In this document: piece after piece, positions 32,887 to 44,285 of the stretch
Numbering within the stretch: position 1 is the stretch's first letter
How the letters are laid out: every line of letters starts with the position of its first letter
Origin: Pristionchus mayeri
Taxonomy: Eukaryota; Nematoda; Chromadorea; Rhabditida; Neodiplogasteridae
Direction of reading: 5' to 3'
NCBI GenBank assembly: GCA_036245805.1
Contig: BTRK01000003.1
Span: 40,193,215 to 40,257,214 of the forward strand
DNA: 64,000 nt
The notes under the pieces: generated by a model
The model's database searches: none
Seen by the model: only the letters and a program-made list of their open reading frames with translations
What the model was told of the DNA's origin: nothing
Translations under genes and position numbers: made by a program

Positions 32887-33098
32887 TTAAAGAAGGACTT
32901 CACTAAGCAATAAAATTCTGGTAAGTGACAGAAACATAAAGTATTACATCCATTAATCTTACAACGCAAGTGAACATTTAAAAGTGTTTTTTTTAAATGT
33001 ACAGTATAACATACTCGTTCGTTCGAAATGCATACACATGTAGCACATACGGACCAATGAAACAATGCATTTTCCGAAAAAAAATATCGTATGGATCC

Positions 33099-33129
<31 letters not shown>

Positions 33130-33631
33130 GCCTTCCATGCTTGATCGAAGGTGAGATTCCCCTCTCCCTCGCTGATTGCTTCCCCAATCGCATCATTATC
33201 ATAGAAAGGATTCACCTCAGTATCCTGAAATAAAAAAAAATTAATTTAACTAGTATACACACTGTTAATTTCCATTGAGACTGAACTGATTGCATCCAAG
33301 AAAAATTTCGAAAGAACTTGAATAATGAGCAAAAATAGAAAATGAATAACGACTGATTGATGTTGCAATGGATCTGTAAAACTCCGAAATTTTGTTGAAG
33401 CACAATCCAGCCGTCGACTTGCTGAATAAGTACAACCAATTCTTGATCATACCACACCTTCGATATGTCAACGACTCTTTGCACACTCCTTGCACAAACT
33501 GAAACTAATGTCTAAATCGTACAACACTATCCAATTTTACAGAATTTCTCAACTTTCTCGGCGAGATCTCGACGCTAGGCCATGCTTATGACAGTGATAA
33601 AAGTTCAACTTTGCTGACACTCCTTCTTTAA
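32887..33631. mobile_element. TTAA-flanked element with short AGAAGGA ends
   Basis: Bounded by TTAAAGAAGGAcTtcac and ...gacacTCCTTCTTTAA, 745 bp apart. The inverted ends resemble family Q but are only about 10 bp long and the interior is unrelated to it. It contains (CT)14 at 33101-33128. The boundaries are inferred from TTAA plus the short ends, so this could be coincidence. Confidence 0.5.
33101..33128. repeat. (CT)14 microsatellite
   Basis: Perfect dinucleotide tract of 28 bases. Confidence 0.97.
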
Positions 33632-33903
33632 GAAAGGTGAAGCGTATCCTACACCCGCGAGCTTCGCGATCCTACAAGTTGATACAACCTTGCTTGATCG
33701 TTCTTCAATGATATTACGGGGTAAAATATCGTTGAGGTAAGTTATTCGAGATAGCACATATATTTTTTCCATCTCTAACTTCTTCCTCGTAGACTCACAA
33801 AACGTTCCAGGCATGCAGCAATTATTGGTTGGCCGTATCTGTTTACCAAACCCATGAGAAGACTCCCCATCATGTTGTCGCATACATTTGTTTCAATGGC
33901 ATT

Positions 33904-34345
33904 CCAATGGACGAATATTTGGATGAATTCCCTGGCGGCTCACTCTCGGTCGAGGCAGAGCGACGTGTTTCAAATTGAACGGATTGCTCTTGTTGAGACG
34001 AGTCGTCGTATGTGATGGAAAGGAGTCAGTCAACCTCCGCTAACTTCAATTCCCTTATAACCCTCTCTTTATTGTTTCAGAGTTTACTCATTAGCTAGTA
34101 ATTCACAGCTTGATCAATTTTCCGCGAATTCCAATGTAATATTATAGTTAGACACCACAAACTCCGCCCACTCGGCGAGGACAGTTTCGCTCGAGAAAGT
34201 GAGATCGGCGGAGCACAGTCTTCATTCTCAACCAAATCACTCGCTTTGAAAATGATGTCATCAGTTCTACAGATGCCTTCGAACCACGTCGATCTGCCTC
34301 GACCGAGAGTGATTCATCAGGGAGTCCATCCAGCTAATTGTCCAT
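33904..34345. repeat. 440-bp foldback with coding-like arms
   Basis: About 75-base arms are inverted repeats (ccaatggacgaatatttgga ... cggtcgaggcagagcgacg and its diverged complement ending ccatggaaat). Each arm, read inward, gives a peptide-like frame: MDEYLDEFPGGSLSVEAERR on the plus strand from 33907, and LDGLPDESLSVEADRRGSKA on the minus strand. The middle is unique and includes ctccgcccactcggcgagg. The arms may be an inverted duplication of one exon. Confidence 0.65.
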
Positions 34346-34533
34346 GGAAATGAGATAATACAGAATGATGAGACAGAGTATCTCTCTCAATTGGAAACAT
34401 AATCCATTATTGCGTCTACCTAGCTAGAAAAAACATAATAATAACAGAACAGTTCAAAAATTTCCGTCATCCGAGCCATGCTCTCTCAAATTCGCGCGCG
34501 GTCTAACATCTGGAGAGAAAAACCGGAATAGCA

Positions 34534-34818
34534 TTATCCATTTAGTTCATTCAACACCATATGATATCTGAAACCGGAAAAACGAATGTAACATCTGCGA
34601 AATCGAACAAACATGCTATTTTTGCGACAGCTCATGCATTCATGCATGTTATGACACTCACACGGGAAATAATTTAGCGGAAAAATATAGCTACTCTCGG
34701 TTTGGTACCTGGTACATGATGAAGCAGCACAAACCAGTGCCCCGTATTCGCCAGGTAATGCAGCCAGTATAGCAGCACCTGCTGACAGTTTTACATTCTT
34801 AAGATGCTTTTGATACAA
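34534..34818 (-). CDS. Cys-rich ORF in the left arm of the second inverted repeat
   Basis: 94 codons including FPLNYFPCECHNMHECMSCR then KNSMFVRF and YIRFSGFRYHMVLNELNG. The mirror frame at 43863-44108 keeps the same C-terminal two thirds. Four cysteines in C-x-C-x5-C-x2-C spacing could bind metal, but no family is recognised and conservation may only reflect the DNA duplication. Confidence 0.25.
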   Translation of the reverse strand: MYQKHLKNVKLSAGAAILAALPGEYGALVCAASSCTRYQTESSYIFPLNYFPCECHNMHECMSCRKNSMFVRFRRCYIRFSGFRYHMVLNELNG

Positions 34819-36080
34819 TTTTGATGTTGGCCTACGGTTCCTCTACGCAATTGACAAGTATCTCTCGCACTCATTAATTGAAGCCCATGTGGAACGCATT
34901 TACCTGCTTGCTATACTTTCAAGCCAAATGCGCTCATCACTTGTTTGCTCGTGATCAACAGATTTTCCCCGAGAGTCGACTACGATACTAATATGTATTC
35001 GTCTTTATTCAAAACTACTGAATTCCTGCTAATAGGTGTTGATGGAAGAAGTTAGTGATGAACCCAATCACGTCATCACATCACACACTCTTCTAGGAGA
35101 TGTACGCATTGGAAAGTCTTTAAACGATACTCGACTTGCGCGATATTACCCTTCTTGCCACCGTAGCTCCGAGTGTAGCAGTCTCTGGAGTTGGCTCATC
35201 TTCATGACGAAATGAGACATTCACAGGTGCTATCAGACGTGACCCGTGAGTGTGCACTGACCGAGGACAAGGGCCACTGGACAGGAATATACTTATTTGT
35301 TTAATCTAAAAATGAGCCGCCCATTACAGGTAGTCCTGCTTTTGGAAAATATTAGATACTCGTGAAACTCGAATTTCAGGTTTCGTGAATTTCACAAACA
35401 CTTCAATTTCCATCAGCTCTAAATAACCATGTCATCTACCTCCTACCTAAGACATTGTTTATGATCGTTGCATCTTATCTTTCCAACTTCGCACACACTT
35501 CGCATCACTCGCAGTTCGCATTACAACACACCACATCTTATCCTCGAGCGTTTCACAATAATTGTATCTTAAAAGCATGATCAATTTGCGATAGCTTGCA
35601 TATTACACCACTCATAACCGCACTATGCAACCAACTCACTTCAAGTGGTCGTGCACTCCGTGCATGCGACTTCGCAGACGAGCGCGCACTTGATCGATCA
35701 TTATTCTTATTGAAGTGTCCCAAGGAAGAAAGGAGGGAGTCGAATTCTTGCAAGGAAAGAGATCAATTGGCACTCACCAAAATAAATATTGTTGTTGATT
35801 TTTCCACGTGCACAAAAGGAGAATATTAGCTACAACCAAGTCACTGTGAATACATAATACAATCAGAGCGCCGATCCTCATGTTTGTACAGCCGCTTCCT
35901 ACTTTTGAGAGCTGGCACGTTTTTGATAAATATTGTTTTCAATTAAATGCCTGAGTGTAAGAAAGACAATAAGTCTAATTGCGCCATTGTCCTAATGCTA
36001 ATTGATCAGTTGTTTCACATAAACTTACGTGAAGAAATTTGTAAATGAAAAAAATATATTGAAAGAGCTGTAGGATCGGA

Positions 36081-36849
36081 AAATTAGGTTTTATCATGTA
36101 TTGTAAAATTTTACAACAGGTGAGCCCTCGTTCCATCGGTGCTACTTTAAAGATGCGATTCATGCTAGTCAGTGCTGGTGGAGCCCGTTTTTTATAAACT
36201 AAACTAACTCTTAAAATAAAGATAACCAATGACACGGTTTTAACAAAAGTCTCTTATTCTGAAGTTTTCTTGTTCAGTACTTATCAGAAGAGGAATATAG
36301 TCACTCCCTCAAATTTACACATTTTCTTGTCGGAGGAACACCAGATATTCCTTGCAGCAGTTAGAGTGCAGAAATAGAAATATAGCTCGATAATGATCCA
36401 ATACTTGACAATTTGTAGAGAATCCTTCCTGATCCATATGCCCGTTGATTGCGGATGAATAAGTGCGCAACATAGTACCCCAAATGTGTCTGTTCATATT
36501 TCACGAGATGGCATAAATTATTTAATTGGGGAACATCAATTAGTCGAGCATTCATTACCGAATATGACAATAATTTCAATGAAGTGGAGGACGAGGCGAG
36601 ATTGAATCTCTCCCTGATGAAGTCGCTTGCCCATCTCGTTGCTGCACGCGATCATCTTGCCTTCTGTTGCGAGATACTACGGTTCATTCCACTTTTATGA
36701 AGAAAAAAAGCTGCAGACGTTGTCATCATCATTTTCAGATGCATGCAGGGAACGGTATTGTACTGCGAGGGGAAGGCGCCGCCATCAAGGAATTCATCAA
36801 ATCGCTCTTCAGTCGGGAAGTCCTTTATTGATCGATAGTGTAAAGTGGA
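36081..36849. other. Non-coding, with decayed family module
   Basis: At 36600-36665 the frame RLNLSLMKSLAHLVAARDHL matches the DLIKAIANLVAALGRL module of 46114. After an acceptor-like atcattttcag, 36760-36835 reads GEGAAIKEFIKSLFSREVLY and stops, matching the tail at 47180-47249. This supports a two-exon remnant in the same order. Confidence 0.4.
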
Positions 36850-37148
36850 TTAAAGAAGGAGTAACACGATAAATTAGTTCAATTAGAGACCATGCTTATG
36901 TAATAGAAGCCGGCAGCCCGATAATGAATCACGTTATCCGAAGTTTAACAGACAGCTCTGAGGCTATTTACATACGCGCAAAGTTCATTGACAGCGCAGG
37001 GATGTGGCTAGTTCGTTTTTTTTTTGTTTCACTTACTCTACATAATTTTCGCCTCGTTCTTGGAGTAATTTGGCTACAGTGTTCCATTGCGAGCGCAATA
37101 TCTTCTTTGTGGGACTCCCTAGCATCCATTCGTGTTACCCCTTCTTTA
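36850..37148. mobile_element. TTAA MITE, family Q (copy 3, inverted)
   Basis: A 299-bp element with left end TTAAAGAAGGAGTAACACG and right end CGTGTTACCCCTTCTTTA. The interior is the reverse complement of 19449-19742 (cagctctgaggctatttaca, gggactccctagcatcc). The right TTAA has decayed to TTTAC. Confidence 0.9.
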
Positions 37149-38444
37149 CCGACCTATTGAATACGGAATATTGTGGAATGATCGTTACATTTTTGTATGG
37201 AAAGCACAGTTCAAGACTGAATTGAGGTGTTTCCTGTTGTTATGAGCCAAGGGTGAAACACCAGTTGCCCGCTTTTTTCTGACTCGGGTTCGTCACCTCA
37301 CTAACTCATGTTCAGGTCAGAAAAAGTTTGCATAGAATGCTGGGATAAAATCTCAGTAAAGATTTATATACCATGCGGTGCCAAATATCTGCAGGTTACG
37401 GAATCGCTTTCGATCTGCACGAGTGGATGCTCAACCAGAGGAAATTATCGTGGCTGAGATGAGTTATTTTTCCTGAACTTTTCATATTTCGCGCCTCTTG
37501 TGAATAAAAAGCCAATCAAATTTGAATCCCGCAAAAAGTCGATTTAGCATTGAACTGATTCTCTGGTCCACTCAATCTTTCTTCTGTGAAGGCAATATAT
37601 CTGCAGAAAGCGCAATTTTTTCCGACACTAGTTGTTTTCAGGTTGCGTCTGCTGCATATAACCCGTAGGGTTTTTAGTGAATTAGTAATGCCCACTCCGT
37701 AGCTGGACAAGAACATTTGTAGACGGTTGATTGTATTATTACATTATCACTCCTTCATAGATCACAAGGTCAAACGAATCAAAGCGTCTCGTAACAGTAT
37801 TATTTTGTGGATTTCGTTCAGATCGTCATTTCCATGCTGGGATGAGTCTCGACTATGAATACAATAAAGAAGCAAAATACGACGATGAAGAAGATGAGAA
37901 CACGGAGGAGCATCATTGATGAGATATCTATTGAGTTTAAATTTACAATGGCCTGGTAGTATTCCCCCGCAAACCTAATCTCGAAGACGAGATGTACCTT
38001 TACATATTAATGAACCTAGAGCATTCAATTTTGTATTTCTGTGCGGGATTGCGGAGCCAATTCCGCTCCATCCCAGTCAAAACGCCAAAAATTTGGGTAG
38101 AGCTTCGCCCTTCCGGGTTGTGCCTTACCCCTTGAGAGGAGAGACAAAAGTGCGATGCAGGCGCGCCCTTTCGTATTTTCAGTCGCTCTCTGCACGCGCC
38201 GGGTGGGAGAGATGAAGAAAGAGCCCTCCCAGACTCCGTCCCCTTGCACTCGTTCGCTCGCGTTCTGTCCTTTATGCAATGTTGCGTGTCATTCTGTGTC
38301 ATTCTCAACCAAATCGTTCGCTCAAAAAAGAATCTGAAAGGAATCCAGTGGTTGGTCGACGAACTGTGTCTGATTCCTCTGAGTAGGTCAGAATACATGT
38401 TTTGTAGTGAACATAGCTATTACGCACTACAAAATGTGTCGTAA
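37149..38444. other. No gene recognised; GC-rich island
   Basis: The segment about 38030-38290 is clearly richer in GC than its surroundings, with overlapping short frames on the minus strand (for example GKAQPGRAKLYPNFWRFDWD). It also shares cattctcaaccaaatc with about 34225. No domain or splice structure convinces me. Confidence 0.35.
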
Positions 38445-38660
38445 AGGCAAACGCTCGCCCGGTTGAAATATGTTTCAATTAGAGGATAACTCTCTTCAAT
38501 TCGCGTTGCTCTCTCGCTCGTAGCCTGAGATTTCCCTGATTTGGCTCCCCGCCAACTACCGATAGCTCTGTTCGTAGTGGAGATATTAAAGTGAAAATGT
38601 CGGAACTTCTTTCCGTTGGGGAGATCTAGACCGTGCATATGAAAGCTTCAACAAGGTTTA
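38445..38660. mobile_element. Family P MITE relic
   Basis: gtaaaggcaaacgctcgcccggttg...atatgtttc, cctgagatttccctgatttg and gaccgtgcatatgaaagctt match the interior of 20201-20453 in inverted order. Both terminal AAGGAGGAG motifs have decayed. Confidence 0.8.
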
Positions 38661-40412
38661 CTGCTTGTTATTCACAAGGAACGACGGTACGGTAAAGTGC
38701 ATTTGCGACGAGAAGTGAAAAAAAAACAAATCCAGTATCAAAGACTTTCCGGACAACCTGATACTTAGCAGAGGAAACAGCTCGATATAGTACTGACAGT
38801 GTAGTATGGATAACCGATGACTTTTTAAAAAATAAATTATGAAAGAATCGTTGATCAACGACATCGAGGGAGTTTCTTAAAACTACGGAGAGCCGCCGGG
38901 TACCTTTCGAAAATTTTGCGTCCAGTTCGATTGTGTGATTCGTTCATATAACCCCCTTGTAAATATATAAATCACTGAAAAAAAATACATAAACAGATAT
39001 GTTATATTGATTTCATTGCACGTACGAATGCCTACGTGCATTGTCGCACACATCATCACGGAAGGATAGACAAGTCGAGAAGCGTCCATGAGGTTTAAAA
39101 CTATAATTTAATATTTTATCTCTATCTATTTAATAAAACGCGTGTTCTGAGAGATCGCATGAAACTGACCCCCTGCGGCACTAGGAGCCGAATACGTCCC
39201 ATTCAACCGGGTGTCCATCTCTATCTTCTCCGTTGTCATAATGGTTGCTAAATAACAGAAAATTCCGATCTGCATAGTCTAACCTGGTGTGGCCTCAAAT
39301 TATGGCGAGTACTTCCGATGATTCAGTCAGGTGCCGCCCACTTATCGAAAAGAAATGTAGAAAACGACAACATAATTGCAATTTTTAAGGGAATGCTGAT
39401 TTGCCGCGAGCAAGAATGTCAAGTATTTCATTCAATGAAACCTGGCGCCCCCCGGTGTTTCATTGATCGATTTGTCACTACAGATTGTCGATCGATCGTG
39501 AGCATTTCTTTGTTTTTAAGCACTGAAGACATAAATTGAATCTCGTGCTTTTATCAACTGTCATTTTGCGGAGGTGATTAAATATAATGTTATTTCAATA
39601 AGCCAGTTATGGCTATAAATATGGTTCAGAAAACATTAAAAACAATGAAATTGGAAATGAATCCTCCTGCGAGCTCGCTGCTTCACGGAATACGTATCTG
39701 CTCTGGGAGAGAGGAATCTGCAATAAGTCCAGCATTGTGAGTTGTATAAATATAAGTAATCGCACGTGTTGCACAGTTGAAATAACAAATCAATGAAAAT
39801 GTGAATGGCAACCTTTTCGATATCAGTAGTCCTCCGCAAGAAGTATGAAAATTCAGTGAAACAGAGAGAGAGAGTGATATGATTGATCTCTTCCAAATAA
39901 GTGTGTTCACCGAATACTTTAATTACGCATGTTTATATCACTGCACGATCTTTATCGAGTGCAGGACGAAAACGTGCAGAAGTTATCATACAGTTCATTC
40001 AAGGTCAGTTAATGGCATTTTTGCAATGTGAGGAGATCTGACATTGAACAATCCTGGAATAATCGAGTAATGAGAAAACTGTGAAACCTGAAATTATGTA
40101 TTGATTGCAAGAGTTGCAAGAATTTTCGCTCCCTTGGCCGCGCGAATGCGGATCGACATTCTGGTGACGCTCTGTCGGCTTATCTCGTTGAAAACTACCT
40201 GTTGGTGAAGTCAGAAGGAATTCAAATTTTCGGGCAATTATTTAAAAAAAACAAATTCGATTTTTTTAAATAGTGCATTATCAGCAGCGAGTGATCAATG
40301 AGGCTGCGAATCAAGGAGTAGATGGAGGTAATCCTATATTTTACATTATGATCGATAGTTAAAGTGGTATCTTTTTATCGATTGACAGTAATTTTTGTGA
40401 ATATTTTATTCC
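38661..40412. other. No gene recognised; relic of palindrome terminus
   Basis: At about 39135-39195 the sequence cgcgtgttctgagagatcgc ... ggagcc matches the end of the palindromic element at 50248, so this is a solo-end relic. The stretch 40270-40370 (gtgatcaatgaggctgcg, ggagtagatgg) resembles 44600-44660. Otherwise nothing supported. Confidence 0.45.
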
Positions 40413-40420
40413 ATGCACAC

Positions 40421-40778
40421 AAGGGCGGCAAGAACGGGTCACGAGTTACCCGCGATGTTGACGACTCTGTCGGGTCACCCGTTTTGATGACCCTGACCCG
40501 TATGTGACCCGTAATTGCGGGTAAGAAGGAGCTCCCTCCCTCCCGCTCTCGGGCGAGTAAGGAAGAGGAAGACCGAGAGAGTGCGATAAAGAGAGAGGGT
40601 GCAGAGAGACGCGTCTCTTTGCGCTCTCTCCGATCAACATGATCTCTCTCTTCCTCTTCCTTTCTATCTCTCACGCTTGACCCGTTTCGACCCGAATCCG
40701 GCGGGTCATCTACCGACCCGTATCTGACCCGTTTTAGAGGGTCAAAAGGTCGACCCGTGATCCGTTCTTGCCGCCCTA
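40421..40778. mobile_element. hAT-type MITE C with GACCCG-rich ends
   Basis: A 358-bp element. Ends are AAGGGCGGCAAGAACGGGTC and GATCCGTTCTTGCCGCCCTA, with an exact 8-bp duplication ATGCACAC at 40413-40420 and 40779-40786. Subterminal sequence repeats GACCCG (left and right), and the centre is purine/pyrimidine-rich gagag tracts. It interrupts the dispersed module tattttattccatgcacac|agtcccaaaggatca. The uninterrupted module is visible at 23095-23125, confirming the boundaries. Confidence 0.93.
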
Positions 40779-40786
40779 ATGCACAC

Positions 40787-42394
40787 AGTCCCAAAGGATC
40801 AATGGTTTTGAACGAGTTCGAGGTGATATCAGTCGGAGATGAAACGCGAAATACACCAGCCGAGTGATTAAGTATGAACTTTCATGGTCTCTTGCGCATC
40901 TTGGAGTAATTCTAGAGAATGCAGGGGCTAAATGTTGTCGAAAAATAAAAAAATCATGCTCAGATTGTTGAAGTCTGCTCCTCAACTAACTGATCAATAC
41001 TCTCACTGGGATGCTAAGGAAACCAAAGAGGTAAGAGTGTAATGTATAAATAGTAGCGATAGCTGTTAAAATTTCCATGAAGAATCTATACTGAGCACTT
41101 CTCCTTTTATGCTTGTACGACGAAGCGAAAGAGAATATGAGTTTGCAACCAGCTCGTTGTACGCTTTACAAAACGTTAATTTTAGGTTGCAAACATGCCT
41201 AATAATATCTACATGTGGTACTGTTCAACCCCATCAGTCGTCGTTGACTCCTAACACTACAATACATGATATTATATTGTATTCGAGCATTACACGTTGA
41301 AGAATAATACTAATAAAAAGCCTACATCGCAATCTGTTCGAGTTTCGTCTAAATCGTGCGCGTATGAGAAGAAATAATAAAGAAGTCCATGAAAGATCAT
41401 CAAAGGTCTGTTATTTTTGTTTTTGGTACTTGAAAGACCCTTGAATTGCTCAATCCAGGAATCTCCACGTACTGAAAATTGTGAAACGAAAAAGTTGAGA
41501 TTTGCACGGTTTTGCGAATTGCTGAAGTTCGAAATTGCTTGTGAGAATGAGAAATAAATATTTCGATGATATTCCATTAATTTCTGAGGAGGTTGTGAAC
41601 GAGATCGTCTGAGGCTTCATCGATATCGATCGATTCATGCGATCTACAAAATACATGTAAGAGGAATAGTAGTCAAATGCGCTGTATGGCTACGAACATT
41701 ACTCTACCGAATAATCTATCTATATATAAGTTGGGATACGTTCAATCTGGTCTTACTGCTTTATGTATAACATTTCCTATATTATGATCATTTTATAGAT
41801 ATTCGAATAGACGACGAATTGTCGCTCTGAGGAGGCCGACAATGTTATGACCACGCGAAACGAACAACTAAATAGAGATATTCCGAAAAAAGAGCGATCC
41901 CTTTCCATATTAAAAATGGTATTTTACGAACATGGATAGTTGTCCAATCATTCAGGCGGTTGCATGCTCTGGCGATCTCAGCAATGCGATGGGCATTCTT
42001 GGCGTTGAGATCAAGGAAGGAACAGACAAATGTCATCTTTGAACAGGTACAATCTGAAAAAGGTAATTATTTTTTCGCCAATCAATCACGTATGCGACAA
42101 TTGGAACGTTGTAACCAATCCCAGTTGAACCCAGCAATCCATCCACTGCAGCATCACATTTATTCTCTGCTCCATCAGATATTTCTTCTGTGAAGCAAGA
42201 TATCAGCAAAAAAATATGAAATTAAATTTTCCCACTGGTAGGTTTCCGGCTGCGTCAGCAACATTTGGTGCTTAGGTCCGGAGGGATTTATTTCGATCCA
42301 GTTGGTAAAGCGTATAACACAATAAACAAGGATTTAATGGTGGGATATGTTGATCTTGTGAATCATAAATCTGCCTTTTTTTCGATTATTCTCC
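40787..42394. other. Decayed family modules; no intact gene
   Basis: The module continues after the MITE (gaacgagttcgaggtgatatcagtc, 40810-40865). At 41577-41660 a third F-box-like piece reads SEEVVNEIV, stop, GFIDIDRFMRS, and resembles 24909. Short AT-rich ORFs otherwise. Confidence 0.4.
41845..42036 (-). pseudogene. F-box-like or helical exon fragment (minus strand)
   Basis: The minus strand reads MTFVCSFLDLNAKNAHRIAE then IARACNRLNDWTTIHV, a pattern (CS.LDL....HR...ICR.LNDW) like an F-box or similar helical repeat. An acceptor-like tttttcag lies just upstream. The segment about 47440-47510, on the minus strand, has the related RVHRLAEIAIDFSDLENVI. The opposite strand is also open, so the coding strand is not certain. 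Confidence 0.35.
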
Positions 42395-42614
42395 TACAGA
42401 TCTTTCAATATTTTTTAAATTTTTAATATAAACATTTCTTCACGTACATTTACGTAAAACAATTGCTCTATTAGTATTTGTACAAATTAGATTTGTTGTC
42501 TGTCTTATACTCGGGCATTTATTTGAAAACAATATTTTTCAAAAATGTGCCTGCTCACAAAAGTAGGAAGCGGATGTACAAACATGAGGATCGGCGTTCC
42601 GATTGGATGACGTA

Positions 42615-42882
42615 CTCTGGTTTCTCCCAACCAGTTGCTGGGGAACCCGCCAACAACTGGTCATAGCACTGGTTACCAACTGGTCAGTGCACTGGTTACC
42701 AACTGGTTAGCCTAAGCTCCGCCCACTCTAACTGGTTAACAAATAGTTAACAAGTGGTCAACCAGTTAAAATGGGCGGTGCTTAGGCTAACCAGTTGTTA
42801 ACCAGCGCCTCGACCAGAAGGCAACCAGTGCCCTGACCAGTTGTTGGCGGGTTCCCCAGCAACGTGTTGGGAGAAACCAGAG
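42615..42882. mobile_element. 268-bp palindromic MITE with AACTGGT repeats
   Basis: Inverted ends CTCTGGTTTCTCCCAACcag and ctgttgggagaaaccagag-type complement, flanked by TA (42613-42614, 42883-42884). The interior repeats aactggttaac/accagttg units about a dozen times in both orientations. The mirror arm (near 35858) shows the empty site, gtattatgtattcac, which defines the insertion precisely and implies Tc1/mariner-type mobilisation. Confidence 0.92.
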
Positions 42883-43862
42883 TATTCACAGTGACTTGGT
42901 TTGTAGCTGATATTCTCCTTTTGTGCACGTGGAAAAATCAACAATAATATTTATTTTAGTGAGTGGCAGTTTAGTGGAAGTGCGCGCCCGTCTATGAAGT
43001 CGCATGTACGGAGTGGACGACCAGTTGAAGTGAGTTGGTTGCATAGTGCGGTTATGAGTGGTGTAATATGCAAGCTATCGCAAATTGATCATGCTTTTAA
43101 GAAACAATTATTGTGAAACGCTCGAGGATAAGATGTGGTGTGTTATAATGCGAACTGTGAGAGAATTGGAAAGATAAGATACAACGATCATAAACAATGT
43201 CTTAGGCAGGAGGTACATGACATGTTTTTTTAGAGCTGATGGAAATTCAGGTGTTTGTGAAATTCACGAAACGTGAAATTCGAGTTTTACGAGTATCTAA
43301 TATTTTCCGAAGCAGGACTACCTGTAATGGGCGGCTCATTTTTAGATTATACAAATAAATATATTCCCTGTCCAGTGGCCCTTGTTCCCGGTCAGTGCAC
43401 ACTCATGGGTCACGTCTGATAGCACCTTTGAATGCCGCATATCGTCATAAAGATGAGCCAACTCCAGAGACTGCTACACTCGGAGCTGCGGTGGCAAGAA
43501 GGGTAATATCGCGCAAGTCGAGTATCGTCTAAAGACTTTCCAATGCGTATATCTCCTAGAAGGGTGTGTGATGTGATGACGTGATTGGGTTCATCACTAA
43601 CTTCTTCCATCAACACCTATTAGCAGGAATTCAGTAGTTTTGAATAAAGACGAATACATATTAGTATCGTAGTCGACTCTCGGGGAAAATCTGTTGATCA
43701 CGAGCAAACAAGTGATGAGCGCATTTGGCTTGAAAGTATAGCAAGCAGGTAAATGGGCTTCAATTAATGAGTGCGAGAGATACTTGTCAATTGCGTAGAG
43801 GAACCGTAGGCCCACATCAAAATTATATCAAAAGCATCGTAAGAATGTAAAACTGTCAGCAG

Positions 43863-44108
43863 GTGCTGCTCTACTGGCTGCATTACCTGGCGAATACGGG
43901 GCACTGGTTTGTGCTGCTTCATCATGCACCAGGTACCAAACCGAGAGTAGCTATATTTTTTCCGCTAAATTATTTCCCGTGTGAGTGTCATAACATGCAT
44001 GAATGCATGAGCTGTCGCAAAAATAGCATGTTTGTTCGATTTTTCAGATGTTACATTCGTTTTTCCGGTTTCAGATATCATATGGTGTTGAATGAACTAA
44101 ATGGATAA
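43863..44108 (+). CDS. Cys-rich ORF in the right arm (mirror of 34534-34818)
   Basis: 81 codons. It shares FPLNYFPCECHNMHECMSCR and SGFRYHMVLNELNG with the left-arm ORF but begins differently owing to a frameshift. The frame shift at the N-terminus argues against a maintained protein. Confidence 0.25.
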   Translation: MLLYWLHYLANTGHWFVLLHHAPGTKPRVAIFFPLNYFPCECHNMHECMSCRKNSMFVRFFRCYIRFSGFRYHMVLNELNG

Positions 44109-44285
44109 TGCTATTCCGGTTTTTCTCTCCAGATGTTAGACCGCGCGCGAATTTGAGAGAGCATGGCTCGGATGACGGAAATTTGCGAACTCTTCTGTTA
44201 TTATTATGTATTTTCTAGCTAGGTAGACGCAATAATGGATTATGTTTCCAATTGAGTTTCCAATCTCTCTCATCATTCTGTACAA

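Larger units (their letters stand above)
34372..44285. repeat. Second large inverted repeat: arms 34372-36080 and 42395-44285
   Basis: The left arm, reverse-complemented, matches the right arm along its length with modest divergence (substitutions and small indels, more than in the first giant repeat). The right arm is longer because of a 268-bp MITE at 42615-42882. The 6.3-kb spacer carries a family Q MITE, a family P relic and a hAT MITE. The arms include pieces of the dispersed decayed family (gaggatcggcg..., gcgcgcccgtct). Confidence 0.9.

Noticed and set aside
33101..33128. ORFs containing runs of Arg-Glu or Leu-Ser
   Set aside because: These are translations of the (CT)14 microsatellite.
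40375..40794. 139-codon minus-strand ORF with Arg/Glu-rich centre
   Set aside because: It covers the whole hAT MITE C and reads through both its ends; composition follows the gagaga tracts.
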